The notes below the pieces were generated by a model. It was not told the DNA's origin. It saw only the letters and a program-made list of their open reading frames with translations, and made no database searches. A DNA stretch of 64,000 bases, from NCBI GenBank assembly GCA_001029295.1, contig LDXJ01000063.1:62001-126000 (forward strand). Direction: 5' to 3'. The DNA comes from Peptococcaceae bacterium CEB3. Lineage in GTDB: Bacteria > Bacillota > Desulfitobacteriia > Desulfitobacteriales > Desulfitobacteriaceae. Shown here piece by piece: positions 34,105 to 43,557 of the stretch. The position numbers and the translations under genes were made by a program. Every line of letters begins with the position of its first letter. The stretch's first letter is position 1.

Positions 34105-35079
34105 TTGGAAAGAGAATTAACGATGGAATTTGCCCGGGTAACCGAGGCGGCGGCTTTGGCCTCTGCCCGCTGGGTCGGGCGTGGGAACAAAGAGGCGGCG
34201 GACGACGCGGCTGTGGAGGCCATGCGGTCTGTCTTCGACACCATCCGGATGAAGGGGACCGTGGTGATCGGCGAGGGTGAAATGGACGAGGCGCCCATGC
34301 TTTATATCGGGGAAAAGTTGGGAACCGGAGAAAGCCCCGAGGTCGACGTGGCTGTGGATCCTTTGGAAGGGACGAATATTGTCTCCAAGGGGTTGACCGG
34401 GGCGATCGCCGTAGTGGCCGTGGCTAAGAAAGGCGGTTTGTTGCACGCGCCCGATATGTACATGGATAAAATCGCGGTGGGTCCCGCCGCCAAAGGGGCC
34501 GTACATTTGGACGCCCCTGTGCGGGAGAATCTGGTTGCGGTAGCCAAGGCCCTCAATAAGAAAATGGATGATTTGACGGTTGTCATCCTGGATCGGCCGC
34601 GTCACCGGGCAATGATTGAAGAGGTGCGGAACTGCGGGGCCAGGATACGCCTGATATCGGACGGGGATGTTTCGCCGGCGGTTGCCTGTGCTTTTGAAGG
34701 AACGGGCGTTGACGTGATGATGGGAGTCGGCGGGGCGCCGGAAGGGGTCCTGGCCGCGGCGGCTCTTCGCTGCATGGGCGGAGAAATGCAGGGCAGGCTC
34801 TGGCCCGAGAATGAGCAGGATGTGGAGCGAGCCAAAGTGTTGGGAATCAAGGACGTAAACAAGCTCTTGACTCTGAACGATCTGGCCAGCAGTGATAACG
34901 TGTTCTTTGCGGCCACAGGAATTACGGAAGGGCATCTTCTGCGCGGGGTCACGTTTACCGCCCAGGGGGCGGTTACGCATACAGTGGTCATGCGGGGGAG
35001 CAGCGGAACCGTGCGCTTTATCGAGGCCCACCATTCCTTTGACCGGAAACCGAAGTATGCGATGAAGGGTGCCTTTTGA
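34105..35079 (+). CDS. glpX: Class II fructose-1,6-bisphosphatase
   Basis: About 324 residues from TTG 34105 (GAGAGGTGG upstream; ATG 34123 is an alternative). GlpX signatures are present: GRGNKEAADDAAVEAMR, VVIGEGEMDEAPMLYIGE, the metal-site VDVAVDPLEGTNI, GVGGAPEGVLAAAA and a late GITEGHLLRGV. It performs the gluconeogenic step opposing phosphofructokinase. In Bacillus the following gene is rho, which is absent here; rpmE comes next. Confidence 0.95.
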   Translation: MERELTMEFARVTEAAALASARWVGRGNKEAADDAAVEAMRSVFDTIRMKGTVVIGEGEMDEAPMLYIGEKLGTGESPEVDVAVDPLEGTNIVSKGLTGAIAVVAVAKKGGLLHAPDMYMDKIAVGPAAKGAVHLDAPVRENLVAVAKALNKKMDDLTVVILDRPRHRAMIEEVRNCGARIRLISDGDVSPAVACAFEGTGVDVMMGVGGAPEGVLAAAALRCMGGEMQGRLWPENEQDVERAKVLGIKDVNKLLTLNDLASSDNVFFAATGITEGHLLRGVTFTAQGAVTHTVVMRGSSGTVRFIEAHHSFDRKPKYAMKGAF

Positions 35080-35199
35080 ACCGATGGGAGCTATTTCTGT
35101 GTTCTGTCGGTGATACTATTGCGGCCCGGGAGTCTGCCCCTGAATAGTCACCTTGACGAAAAGGTTCGGGGGGAATTTCCCCATTTCCCGGTTCGGCTC

Positions 35200-35228
35200 T
35201 TGACCCGAAATTTGTTCCTGTGTTAAAA
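35200..35228 (+). promoter_or_regulatory. rpmE promoter
   Basis: TTGACC (35200-35205), 17 bases, TTAAAA (35223-35228); TAAAAT one base later is an alternative -10. It gives a leader of about 33 bases before the rpmE GTG. Confidence 0.65.
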
Positions 35229-35267
35229 TAGTTGAAGCTGACTGTATCCAGGGAAGAAGGTGAGGAC

Positions 35268-35468
35268 GTGAAAAAGAAGATTCATCCGAAATATGAGCAG
35301 ACCACCATTACCTGCGCTTGCGGCGAGGTGATTCACACCGCCAGTACGCGCAAGGATATTAAGGTCGAAATCTGCTCAAAATGCCATCCCTTCTACACCG
35401 GGGTTCAGCGTTTTGTCGATAGCGGAGGCCGCGTAGATCGGTTTAAGAAGAAATACGGGATGCAATAA
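35268..35468 (+). CDS. rpmE: Ribosomal protein bL31 (zinc-binding form)
   Basis: 66 residues from GTG 35268 (GAAGGTGAGGA upstream). The C+ form of bL31 is shown by the zinc ligands in TCACGEV and [10 protein letters not shown]. It ends [11 protein letters not shown] as usual. It has its own promoter and a strong terminator and is therefore monocistronic. The zinc-binding type can be replaced by a C- paralogue when zinc is short in some bacteria; no such paralogue is in the window. Confidence 0.95.
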   Translation: MKKKIHPKYEQTTITCACGEVIHTASTRKDIKVEICSKCHPFYTGVQRFVDSGGRVDRFKKKYGMQ

Positions 35469-35521
35469 TAACGGCCTGCTTAGATGCGCGGGAGTTTCAC
35501 CCGGACTCCCGGGCCGTTGCG

Positions 35522-35559
35522 GGGTAAAAAGGCAGAGCGCAAGCTCTGCCTTTTTACCC
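35522..35559. terminator. Strong bidirectional terminator after rpmE
   Basis: A perfect 17-bp inverted repeat with a GCAA tetraloop: GGGTAAAAAGGCAGAGC (35522-35538) and its complement (35543-35559), including an A-tract and a T-tract. It can end transcription on both strands. Confidence 0.92.
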
Positions 35560-35696
35560 TATCGGAAAGTATAAAGCAGCATTTGTGCGCCCGCTGACAG
35601 ACTTTCGCGCCATGGGGGGTCTGTTGAAATTCGCTGCTCTCTGAAGAAACGCGGAGCGCCGGACGAAAGGAGGACGGCGGTTTCGCACCGCATGGG

Positions 35697-36680
35697 GTGT
35701 CTGCCGCCGAATGTTTTATGCTAAGACACTTAGAGTCTGGGTCCCTCAAAGCTCGCAGCCGGGGTTCCCTTCCGACCTCTGATTCCCGGTCTCCCGCGAG
35801 TAAGGTCCGGCCGGTTCAGTATGGGGGGCAGGCCGTTATCGAGGGTGTTATGATGCGGGGTCCTCGTGAGAGCGCTATTGCCGTGCGCCTGCCGGACGGA
35901 CAGATCGAAGTGACGTGTCAGGAGACGGGTTCCTGGTCCTCCCGCCCTTTCTTGAAATTGCCTTTGGTACGAGGGTTCGTGGCCTTGCTCGATTCCTTGA
36001 TCGTGGGGATTAAGGCTCTGACTTTTTCCGCCGGCCGCGCTGCCGGGGAAGAGGAGGGAGAAGAACTGGGCTTTGGCGAGATGCTTTTGACGATCATTTT
36101 CGCCTTGGGTTTGGGTTTGCTCCTCTTTGTCGGTGTGCCGGCGGAAACGGCCCATTTGCTGCAGGGGCTGGTCCGCGGTCCGGTTGGGCAAAACCTGTTG
36201 GAGGGCGGCATCCGCCTGGCCGTGTTTCTGATCTATATCGGGGGCATTTCCCGCCTCAAAGATGTCCGGCGCCTCTTTCAGTACCATGGGGCTGAACACA
36301 AGGCCATCTATACTCATGAGGCGGGGGAGGAACTCAGCGTCGGGAACGCGCGCAAGTTTTCCACCCTGCATCCCCGCTGCGGCACAAGCTTTCTCCTCAT
36401 CGTAGTTGTGACCAGTATTGTGGTATTTTCCTTTTTGGGTGTCAAGCCTTTGTGGTGGCGCTTTTTATCCCGTATTCTTCTCATGCCGGTGGTAGCCGGA
36501 ATCGCTTATGAGATTCTAAAGTTCACAGCCCGCCGGCTGGATTCGCCGTTGCTGGGCTGGCTCGTCGTTCCGGGGCTTTGGCTGCAGCGCCTGACGACCC
36601 GGGAACCGGACGACAGCCAACTCGAAGTGGCCTTGGCGGCCCTGGAGAGAGTTCTGGCATCCGGGCAAGAGCTGAGGTAA
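35697..36680 (+). CDS. DUF1385 integral membrane protein (YqhQ-like)
   Basis: Up to 327 residues. The DUF1385 core starts at VQYGGQAVIEGVMMRGP and contains PLVRGFVALLDSL, several membrane helices (about 130-150, 175-195, 235-280), RRLFQYHGAEHKAIYTHEAG and LHPRCGTSFLL. The biochemical role is unknown. Start choice is uncertain: GTG 35697 has no close ribosome binding site, although AAAGGAGGA lies about 25 bases upstream, and the first 40 residues are not shared by the family core. It lies between rpmE and prfA, a common clostridial order. Confidence 0.8.
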   Translation: MSAAECFMLRHLESGSLKARSRGSLPTSDSRSPASKVRPVQYGGQAVIEGVMMRGPRESAIAVRLPDGQIEVTCQETGSWSSRPFLKLPLVRGFVALLDSLIVGIKALTFSAGRAAGEEEGEELGFGEMLLTIIFALGLGLLLFVGVPAETAHLLQGLVRGPVGQNLLEGGIRLAVFLIYIGGISRLKDVRRLFQYHGAEHKAIYTHEAGEELSVGNARKFSTLHPRCGTSFLLIVVVTSIVVFSFLGVKPLWWRFLSRILLMPVVAGIAYEILKFTARRLDSPLLGWLVVPGLWLQRLTTREPDDSQLEVALAALERVLASGQELR

Positions 36681-36731
36681 AGACCGCCCACTCTTGCGGG
36701 TTAAAGCACTCTGAAAAGGTGAAGGTGAAAC

Positions 36732-37802
36732 ATGCTGGAAAAATTGCAGGAAATCGAGCGGAAATATGATGAACTCTCCCAGCTTCTGAGTGATCCGGGA
36801 GTTATTGCCGATCAGGAGGCCTGGCAAAAGTACGCCAAGGCCCAAGCCGGGTTGACGGAAATTGTGACTGTTTTCCGGGAGTACCGGGAGGCAGAGCGGC
36901 AGCTGCGGGAAACTGTTTCCTTATTGGTCGAGGAATCGGATCCCGAACTGCGGGAAATGGCTGAGGAGGAGCGCAAGGGTCTGGAGAAGAGGAAAGAAGA
37001 ACTGGAAGAGCAAATGAAAATTCTGCTCCTGCCCAAGGATCCTAATGATGACAAGAATGTCATCATGGAAATCCGGGCAGGGACGGGCGGGGAGGAAGCC
37101 GCTTTATTTGCCGGCGACCTATATAAAATGTATTCCCGTTATGCGGAGAAGCAGGGCTGGCGGACGGAACTTCTCAGCGCCAGTTATACCGATATCGGGG
37201 GGTTTAAAGAGATTATCTTTTTGGTGGAAGGGCAGGGCGCTTTCAGCAAACTCAAGTTTGAAAGCGGGACCCACCGGGTACAAAGAATTCCTGCCACGGA
37301 ATCGGGAGGGCGAATTCATACCTCTGCCGCTACGGTGGCGGTTTTGCCGGAGGCGGAAGAGGTGGAGGTGGACATTAATCCCAATGATATTCGGGTAGAC
37401 ATTTTTTGTTCCAGCGGGCCGGGCGGACAGTCTGTCAATACCACCCAATCCGCGGTCCGAATCACCCACCTGCCGACGGGAATTGTCGTTTCCTGCCAGG
37501 ACGAGAAGTCCCAGCACAAGAACAAAGACAAAGCCCTGCGGGTTTTACGGGCCCGGCTGTTGGAGCGGGCTAAGGAGCAGCAGATGGGTGAAGTGGCCTC
37601 AGTGCGCAGGAACCAGGTTGGAAGCGGGGATCGGAGTGAACGGATCCGGACCTATAATTTCCCGCAAGGACGGGTGACGGATCATCGGATCGGGTTGACG
37701 CTCCATCGCCTGGAAGCGGTGCTTTTAGGGGATCTCGATGAAATCATCCGGGGCTTGACGACATCGGAGCAGGCCGAACGCCTCAAAGCCGAGGTCGTAT
37801 GA
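36732..37802 (+). CDS. prfA: Peptide chain release factor 1
   Basis: 356 residues, the normal RF1 length. It has an N-terminal coiled coil, the domain 2 decoding loop region (the tripeptide is expected near 180-190), and the catalytic GGQ in [26 protein letters not shown]1 releases peptides at UAA and UAG. AAAGGTGAAGG precedes the ATG. Its stop overlaps prmC by 4 bases; PrmC methylates the GGQ glutamine, so the coupling is functional. Confidence 0.96.
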   Translation: MLEKLQEIERKYDELSQLLSDPGVIADQEAWQKYAKAQAGLTEIVTVFREYREAERQLRETVSLLVEESDPELREMAEEERKGLEKRKEELEEQMKILLLPKDPNDDKNVIMEIRAGTGGEEAALFAGDLYKMYSRYAEKQGWRTELLSASYTDIGGFKEIIFLVEGQGAFSKLKFESGTHRVQRIPATESGGRIHTSAATVAVLPEAEEVEVDINPNDIRVDIFCSSGPGGQSVNTTQSAVRITHLPTGIVVSCQDEKSQHKNKDKALRVLRARLLERAKEQQMGEVASVRRNQVGSGDRSERIRTYNFPQGRVTDHRIGLTLHRLEAVLLGDLDEIIRGLTTSEQAERLKAEVV

Positions 37803-38626
37803 GGATCATGGAGGCCTTGCGCTGGGGTGAAGCGCAACTGGAGACCGAAGGGGTGGAGGATCCGCGCTTCAATGCCGACCTGATGCTGAGCGCGGTGCTG
37901 GCGCTTGCCCGGGATCGCCTCTATCTCGAAAGGGAGCGGGTTCTGGGGCCGGAGGAAGAGAGGCGCTTTTCCGCTTTGCTCTCCAGGCGCCGGGCCAGGG
38001 AACCTCTGCAATACATTCTGGGCAGCCAGGACTTTATGGGTTTAAACTTTTATGTGGACAGGCGCGTCTTAATCCCGCGGCCGGAGACAGAATGTCTGGC
38101 GGTTCAATTCTTGGCGGCGGTTCCGACGGCGGAAACGGTAAAAGTCTTGGATTTGTGCACGGGAAGCGGCGTCTTGGCTCTGACGGCAGCCGTGTATCGC
38201 CCGGGGGCCCGCGTGACCGGGACGGACTTGTCCGAAGACGCCCTGGCTGTGGCCAGGCTCAATGCCCGGCGTTTGCGGGCGTCAGCGGACTGGAGGCAGG
38301 GCGACTTTCTGGATCCGGTCAGGGGAGAAAGGTGGGATTGGATTTTATGCAACCCTCCTTACGTTACCTGCCGCGAGTACGAAGCCACAGCTCCCGAAAT
38401 CCGGTTTGAACCGAAACAGGCTCTGGTGGGGGGAGAGGATGGCTTGGATTTCTACCGGCGCTTAGCTTCGGAGGTGCGGGCTTTTCTCAATCCCGCGGGG
38501 AGACTGTTGCTGGAAATCGGCTGGCGGCAAGCGACGGCTGTCTGCGACCTGCTGAACCAACAGGGTCTGAAAACCGAAGTTTACCGGGACCTGGCCCGCA
38601 AGGACCGGGTGATTTTGGCGAGGTGA
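37799..38626 (+). CDS. prmC: Release factor glutamine methyltransferase
   Basis: A 275-residue SAM enzyme that N5-methylates the GGQ glutamine of release factors. The N-terminal five-helix domain contains [30 protein letters not shown]. The Rossmann motif is [13 protein letters not shown] and the substrate-Gln-binding motif is CNPPYV. It is coupled to prfA by a 4-base overlap and followed directly by the threonylcarbamoyl-AMP synthase. In Bacillus spoIIR lies between these two, but not here. Confidence 0.95.
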   Translation: MRIMEALRWGEAQLETEGVEDPRFNADLMLSAVLALARDRLYLERERVLGPEEERRFSALLSRRRAREPLQYILGSQDFMGLNFYVDRRVLIPRPETECLAVQFLAAVPTAETVKVLDLCTGSGVLALTAAVYRPGARVTGTDLSEDALAVARLNARRLRASADWRQGDFLDPVRGERWDWILCNPPYVTCREYEATAPEIRFEPKQALVGGEDGLDFYRRLASEVRAFLNPAGRLLLEIGWRQATAVCDLLNQQGLKTEVYRDLARKDRVILAR

Positions 38627-38631
38627 GAAAC

Positions 38632-39708
38632 ATGGAGACGAAAAGGATTTACATCAGTACCCATCAGCCGGGCCGGGAGGCTTTGGCCGAGGCGGCGCGC
38701 ATTCTGCGGGACGGGGGTCTCGTGGCTTTTCCCACGGAAACGGTCTATGGTCTGGGAGCCAATGCAGTGGATGCCGCCGCTTGTGCTCAAATCTTTCGGG
38801 TGAAAGGCCGCCCTCAGGATAACCCGCTCATTGTGCACGTGCGCGGCAAGGCTGAGGCATTGCCTTTGATCAGAGAATGGAGTGAGGCAGCGGAACTGTG
38901 CGCGCGGAAGTTCTGGCCGGGGCCGCTCACCTTAGTCTTGCCCAAAAGTTCGGTCATTCCGGATGAGGTGACAGCCGGTTTGGACACGGTGGGGATTCGC
39001 GTGCCCAGCCATCCGGTCGCTCTGGCTCTCATTGAAGAGGCGGGGCTGCCGGTGGCGGCTCCGAGTGCCAATTTGTCCGGAAGGCCGAGTCCGACCAGCG
39101 GAGCGCATGTCTGGCAGGATCTGAGGGGGGCAATTCCCCTGATCCTGGATGCTGGCGGAACCCAGGTGGGTCTTGAATCTACAGTTCTCGATCTGAGCGC
39201 GGGGATTCCCACGATTCTGCGTCCGGGAGGGGTCACCCGTGAGCAGCTGGAGAGGTTGCTAGGGCGGGTCAGTGTCGACAAGCCGTCTCCGGACCGGCCG
39301 CCCAAAGCTCCGGGCATGAAGTATCGTCACTATGCCCCCAAAGGGGATTTGCTGGTCATTAGCGGAGGGCGGGAAAAGGGCCTGGAACAGATGGCGGAGG
39401 AGATTGCCAAGGCGCATCGGCGCAACAAGAAAGTAGGGGTTCTTTGTACTTTGGAAAGTGCCCCTGTTTTGCATGCCCAACTTCCCGATCTTTTGTTTGT
39501 CTTGGGTTCGGAGGGTCGTCCGGAGGAAGTGGCGAGCAACCTCTTTGAAGGCTTGAGGCTTTGTGACAGCCAGGAGATAGAGGTCATCCTGGCTGAAGGA
39601 ACGGAGGAAAGCGGAATCGGGGTTGCGGTTATGAACCGTCTGAAGAAAGCGGCCGGACAAAAAGTCATCCCGATTTCACCTGCGCAGGGATCAACTACCC
39701 CCACTTAA
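38632..39708 (+). CDS. L-threonylcarbamoyladenylate synthase (Sua5/YwlC type)
   Basis: 358 residues from ATG 38632 (GAGGTGA 5 bases upstream). The YrdC domain (about 15-210) has GLVAFPTETVYGLGANA, KGRPQDNPLIVHV, KFWPGPLTLVL, VAAPSANLSGRPSPT and GLESTVLDL. The C-terminal Sua5 domain (about 230-350) starts APGMKYRHYAPKGDLL. The enzyme makes the activated intermediate for the t6A37 modification of tRNA from Thr, bicarbonate and ATP. The stop codon lies within the left arm of a hairpin. Confidence 0.95.
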   Translation: METKRIYISTHQPGREALAEAARILRDGGLVAFPTETVYGLGANAVDAAACAQIFRVKGRPQDNPLIVHVRGKAEALPLIREWSEAAELCARKFWPGPLTLVLPKSSVIPDEVTAGLDTVGIRVPSHPVALALIEEAGLPVAAPSANLSGRPSPTSGAHVWQDLRGAIPLILDAGGTQVGLESTVLDLSAGIPTILRPGGVTREQLERLLGRVSVDKPSPDRPPKAPGMKYRHYAPKGDLLVISGGREKGLEQMAEEIAKAHRRNKKVGVLCTLESAPVLHAQLPDLLFVLGSEGRPEEVASNLFEGLRLCDSQEIEVILAEGTEESGIGVAVMNRLKKAAGQKVIPISPAQGSTTPT

Positions 39709-39735
39709 CGCATTAATCGGCGTTCGAAGTGGGGG
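39698..39735. repeat. Compound hairpin overlapping the sua5 stop codon
   Basis: The outer stem is CCCCCACTT (39698-39706) / AAGTGGGGG (39727-39735) and the inner stem AACGC/GCGTT. No T-run follows. The outer motif recalls the hairpins at 3430 and 21498. It may act as a transcript end or be a relic of an IS200/IS605-like end. Confidence 0.55.
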
Positions 39736-39885
39736 CTTGGGGAAACCTTAGAGGTCGGGGCCTTGCGCTGAGCATTGGTAAATACGGCGTGAATGCCGCC
39801 GCGGTTGCGGGCATATGATAAAAGAGCCTCGGCGGCAAACTCTGAGTGTTGGCGGGGCGTTGAAAGCAACCGGGGGGTGCACAGC

Positions 39886-40485
39886 TTGAGTCAGGGCTGG
39901 GTCGTCGTTATAGCCATTGCTTTGGGAGCGGATGCTTTTTCTCTGGCCCTGGCCATAGGACTTACCGGAATCAGCAAGCGGATGATCTTCCGCTTATCTA
40001 TGCTGGTCGCCTTGTTTCACGTCTTGATGCCTTTGGCGGGGTTGGTTGCGGGCCAGACTTTGGGCCTGTTTCTGGGGCGTGTCGCCAAAGGCGCGGGTGC
40101 GCTGATCCTGTTCTGGCTCGGAGCCAGAATGCTCTATCCGGTCTTGAGGCCCAAAACGGAGCACTGGCCCCTTTCCCGGGGTATGGGGGCAGAGAAAGAA
40201 AGAAAGCTGCCCGCCGGGATTTCCCTGGAAGGGGCGGGGCTTTTCGCCCTGGCCGCGAGCGTCAGCGTGGACGCCCTCAGTGTGGGATTTTCCCTGGGGA
40301 CGATGGGAGGAGCGGTTGGCCGGACGGTGATCATCATCGGCTGTGCCGCGGGTTTCATGACCTTTGCCGGCCTTGTTTTGGGGCGGCTCCTGGGAACTTG
40401 GGCCGGAGAAAAAGCGGAGTTCTTTGGCGGCCTGGCTCTGGTTCTGATCGGTCTCAAGATTGCTCTGGCGCTTCCGAAAGTATAG
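39886..40485 (+). CDS. mntP: Manganese efflux pump MntP
   Basis: 199 residues from TTG 39886 (GGGGGGTG 6 bases upstream). It has six membrane helices in two DUF204 repeats, each with the metal-site acidic motif: ALGADAFSLALAIGL near the N-terminus and ASVSVDALSVGFSLG in the second half. It exports Mn2+. The central loop (PKTEHWPLSRGMGAEKERK) is longer than in E. coli MntP. Position between sua5 and ywlE equals Bacillus ywlD. Confidence 0.92.
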   Translation: MSQGWVVVIAIALGADAFSLALAIGLTGISKRMIFRLSMLVALFHVLMPLAGLVAGQTLGLFLGRVAKGAGALILFWLGARMLYPVLRPKTEHWPLSRGMGAEKERKLPAGISLEGAGLFALAASVSVDALSVGFSLGTMGGAVGRTVIIIGCAAGFMTFAGLVLGRLLGTWAGEKAEFFGGLALVLIGLKIALALPKV

Positions 40486-40622
40486 CGTCGGAAGGGGCGC
40501 GAGGTATTCATACTTCCGCCCGTGTGGACAAGCTTTGTCGGAGCGGGCCTAGGGGGACGGCTCACTTTTGTGTTATACTTGATAGGGTCCGGTCACCCGG
40601 AGGAAGGGGAACGGAGAAAGCT

Positions 40623-41075
40623 ATGGACATTCTATTTGTTTGCAGCGGCAATACCTGCCGCAGCCCGATGGCTGAAGCGATCGCCAAGAGCATGTTCGGT
40701 TCCTGGGCTGGGGTTCATTCTGCCGGTATTGGGGCCTGGGAAGGTGACGGAGCCAGCCCGCAGGCTCTTCAGGTCATGGAGGAACGGGGCCTGAGTTTAA
40801 GGGAGCATCGGGCGGCCCGGCTGACGCGCTCCTTGGTGGAGGGGGCGAGTTGGGTGATTCCCATGACTCGGGACCAGGAACGTGTGCTCAAGGAAAAGTA
40901 TCCCGAGTCCGCCGGAAAGATCCGGCGTCTGGGGGACTGGGGTCACCTGTCCGCAGATGTGACTGACCCGTGGGGAGGACCAGTGGAACGTTATAGGGAG
41001 TGTGCCAATGAGATCGCGCGGTTACTCGAAGATGTCCGCGGGGCCCTGGCAAGTCCTGAGGCAAACCGGGCATAG
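40623..41075 (+). CDS. ywlE: Low-molecular-weight phosphatase, probable protein-arginine phosphatase YwlE
   Basis: 150 residues from ATG 40623 (GGAAGGGGAACGGAGAAAG upstream). The P-loop is C7-SGNTC-R13 followed by SPMAEA, with general acid Asp in TDPWGG. Thr11 in the loop is the residue that distinguishes YwlE-type arginine phosphatases from tyrosine phosphatases. YwlE removes the McsB-added phospho-arginine mark in Firmicutes. The gene order mntP-ywlE-rpiB is that of Bacillus. Confidence 0.9.
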   Translation: MDILFVCSGNTCRSPMAEAIAKSMFGSWAGVHSAGIGAWEGDGASPQALQVMEERGLSLREHRAARLTRSLVEGASWVIPMTRDQERVLKEKYPESAGKIRRLGDWGHLSADVTDPWGGPVERYRECANEIARLLEDVRGALASPEANRA

Positions 41076-41132
41076 AATCCGGGCAAAGGTCAAAAACTAG
41101 GAACTAAAGGGAAGAACGTGGAGGCGGAGAAG

Positions 41133-41582
41133 ATGAAAGTGGCCTTGGGCGCGGACCACGGGGGATATGAGTTAAAAGAAGCGGTGAAAACATTTTTGCA
41201 AGGTAAAGGAATCAGGGTGCTGGACTTGGGGACGCATTCGACAGCCTCCGTGGATTACCCTGCCTATGGCTTTGCGGTTGGCAGTGCCGTGACGGCAGGT
41301 GAAGCGGATTTTGGCATTGCGGTCTGCGGCACAGGCCTGGGGATCTCCATGGCGGCCAACAAGGTCCCGGGCATCCGGGCCGCCGTATGTACCGAGACCT
41401 ATTCCGCTCGCATGGCCAGAGAGCATAACGATGCCAACGTGCTGGCTTTGGGCGGCAGGGTGACGGGAGTCGGCCTCGCCCAAGACATCGTGGAGGTTTT
41501 CTTGCGCACGGATTTCGCGGGGGGGCGTCACGCCAAAAGGGTAGGGATGATTGCCGCCATCGAACGCGGTGAGAAAATTTAG
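41133..41582 (+). CDS. rpiB: Ribose-5-phosphate isomerase B
   Basis: 149 residues from ATG 41133 (GGAGGCGGAG 5 bases upstream). It has MKVALGADHGGYELKE, the HSTASVDYPAYG strand, catalytic Cys in IAVCGTGLGISMAANK, and ARMAREHNDANVLALGGRV. It interconverts ribulose and ribose 5-phosphates in the pentose phosphate pathway, cooperating with the transaldolase encoded upstream. Confidence 0.95.
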   Translation: MKVALGADHGGYELKEAVKTFLQGKGIRVLDLGTHSTASVDYPAYGFAVGSAVTAGEADFGIAVCGTGLGISMAANKVPGIRAAVCTETYSARMAREHNDANVLALGGRVTGVGLAQDIVEVFLRTDFAGGRHAKRVGMIAAIERGEKI

Positions 41583-41622
41583 AGAGGAGGGCGCGGGTCC
41601 TTTGCGGGGCCTGCGTTGAGAG

Positions 41623-42249
41623 ATGCCGGAAGAATTGGACGGGATCCTGGAAGATATTTCTCAGACCTGGGATAAAGTGCTGAGGGACTTTTTTCTGCAG
41701 GCCGGTCTGCGCCCGCGGCAAATTCTCGTTCTCGGCTGCAGCACGAGCGAGGTTTTGGGTCAGAAGATAGGCCAAGGGAGCAGCCTGGAAGTGGCCCGGG
41801 TCTTGCTGCCCCCGCTTCTGGAGAGAGTGCGCCAACTCGATCTGTTCTTGGCGGTACAGGGGTGTGAGCATATTAACAGAGCGCTTGTGGTCGAGGAGGC
41901 GTGTGTTGATTTCTACCGCTTGGAAGCGGTGACGGTTCTGCCGGCTTTGCACGCGGGGGGCGCGATGGCGATGAAAGCCTGGGAGAAGTTTGAGGCGCCG
42001 GTGATGGTCGAACGGATTCAGGGGCACGCGGGCATAGATATCGGAGACACGTTTATCGGCATGCATCTGAAGCCGGTGGCGGTCCCGATCCGTTTGTTCA
42101 CAAAATCCATCGGGCAGGCGCACCTGACTATGGCGCGGACCCGGCCTCGGCTAATCGGGGGCAAGAGGGCGGACTACCCGGAACAGAACAGAGGTCGGAA
42201 GTCGGAAGCCGGAGGTCAGAACAGAGGTCGGAATAGGGTTAGCATTTGA
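41623..42249 (+). CDS. DUF436/TIGR01440 family protein (YwlG-like)
   Basis: A 208-residue conserved protein of unknown function: VLGCSTSEVLGQKIG, FLAVQGCEHINRALVVEE, HAGGAMAMKAWEKFEAP and GHAGIDIGDTFIGMHLKPVAVP are family blocks. The family domain ends near residue 185. The remaining basic tail (QNRGRKSEAGGQNRGRN) comes from a 33-bp-offset direct repeat of CAGAACAGAGGTCGGA (42184 and 42217) and looks like a recent extension. It lies between rpiB and glyA as in Bacillus. Confidence 0.9.
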   Translation: MPEELDGILEDISQTWDKVLRDFFLQAGLRPRQILVLGCSTSEVLGQKIGQGSSLEVARVLLPPLLERVRQLDLFLAVQGCEHINRALVVEEACVDFYRLEAVTVLPALHAGGAMAMKAWEKFEAPVMVERIQGHAGIDIGDTFIGMHLKPVAVPIRLFTKSIGQAHLTMARTRPRLIGGKRADYPEQNRGRKSEAGGQNRGRNRVSI

Positions 42250-42267
42250 CAAGGAGTTGGCAAAAGA

Positions 42268-43524
42268 ATGGACAGCATCAAGAAATGGGTGGAACCGCAA
42301 GATCCGGAAGTGGCCGGGGCGATTGAACTTGAGGAAAGCCGGCAGAGAAACAAGATTGAGCTGATCGCGTCGGAGAACTTTGTCAGCCGGGCTGTGATGG
42401 CGGCTCAAGGTTCCGTGCTTACTAACAAATATGCGGAGGGGTATCCGGGGAAACGCTATTACGGCGGCTGCGAAAATGTCGACATTGTGGAAAACATCGC
42501 GCGGGACCGCGCCAAGAAGATATTCGGAGCCGAGCACGCCAATGTTCAGCCTCATTCGGGTACCCAGGCTAATGTTGCCGTATATTTTGCCGTACTGAAA
42601 CCCGGAGACACGATTCTGGGCATGAATCTGGCCCACGGCGGTCATCTCACCCATGGAAGCCCGGTCAATCTTTCTGGGAAATATTTTAATGTCATCCCCT
42701 ATGGCGTCAGGTCTGATACGGAACGCATCGATTATGATGAGATCAGGAAGCTGGCCCGTGCCCATCATCCCAAGATGATTGTGGCGGGCGCGAGTGCCTA
42801 CCCCAGAGTGATAGACTTTCCACTCCTGCAAGAAATTGCGCGGGAGGCGGGGGCGTACTTGATGGTGGACATGGCCCATATCGCGGGTCTGGTGGCGACG
42901 GGACATCACCCCAGTCCGGTTCCCTATGCCGACTTTGTCACCACGACGACACATAAGACTTTGCGCGGCCCGCGGGGAGGAATGATTCTGACCAAGGCGG
43001 ACTACGCTCAAAAGATTGACAAGGCCATTTTTCCCGGGACACAGGGCGGTCCGCTCATGCACGTCATCGCGGCTAAGGCCGTAGCTTTGGGTGAGGTTAT
43101 GCGCCCTGAGTTTAAGGAGTACTGCGGGCGCATTATCGACAATGCCGCTTCGCTGGCGCAGGCCTTATCGGCCGAGGGTTTCCGGCTGGTTTCCGGCGGT
43201 ACGGACAACCACCTGGTTCTTGTCGATGTGCGTTCCAAAGGCCTGAGCGGCAAAGATGCCGAACATATTCTGGATGAAATCGGGATTACGGTCAACAAGA
43301 ACACGATTCCCTTTGACCCGGCCGGCCCGAACGTGACCAGCGGGATCCGGCTCGGAACCCCTGCCGTGACCACCCGGGGGATGACGACGGACGCGATGGG
43401 GCGTATCGCCCGCGCCATTAACCTCGCTTTGAGCTCACAGTCGGATGCCGCCAAACTGGCGGAGGCCGGGGAAATTGTTGGCGGGCTCTGTCGGGAGTTT
43501 CCACTTTATCCGGACCTCGGCTAG
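42268..43524 (+). CDS. glyA: Serine hydroxymethyltransferase
   Basis: A 418-residue PLP enzyme that interconverts serine and glycine with tetrahydrofolate, supplying one-carbon units. It has [46 protein letters not shown], the PLP Lys in [13 protein letters not shown] and [23 protein letters not shown] lies upstream of the ATG. The length is typical. Confidence 0.97.
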   Translation: MDSIKKWVEPQDPEVAGAIELEESRQRNKIELIASENFVSRAVMAAQGSVLTNKYAEGYPGKRYYGGCENVDIVENIARDRAKKIFGAEHANVQPHSGTQANVAVYFAVLKPGDTILGMNLAHGGHLTHGSPVNLSGKYFNVIPYGVRSDTERIDYDEIRKLARAHHPKMIVAGASAYPRVIDFPLLQEIAREAGAYLMVDMAHIAGLVATGHHPSPVPYADFVTTTTHKTLRGPRGGMILTKADYAQKIDKAIFPGTQGGPLMHVIAAKAVALGEVMRPEFKEYCGRIIDNAASLAQALSAEGFRLVSGGTDNHLVLVDVRSKGLSGKDAEHILDEIGITVNKNTIPFDPAGPNVTSGIRLGTPAVTTRGMTTDAMGRIARAINLALSSQSDAAKLAEAGEIVGGLCREFPLYPDLG

Positions 43525-43557
43525 GTCATAATAAAAGTTCCAGGAGAGGAGTGAAGT

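Noticed and set aside
34117-35034. Long antisense ORF opposite glpX
   Set aside because: The sense strand is a complete GlpX with all motifs, and the antisense product is compositionally odd (His/Arg/Pro-rich).
41212-42123. 303-codon antisense ORF across rpiB and the DUF436 gene
   Set aside because: Both sense genes are well conserved; the antisense frame lacks a credible start site or motif.
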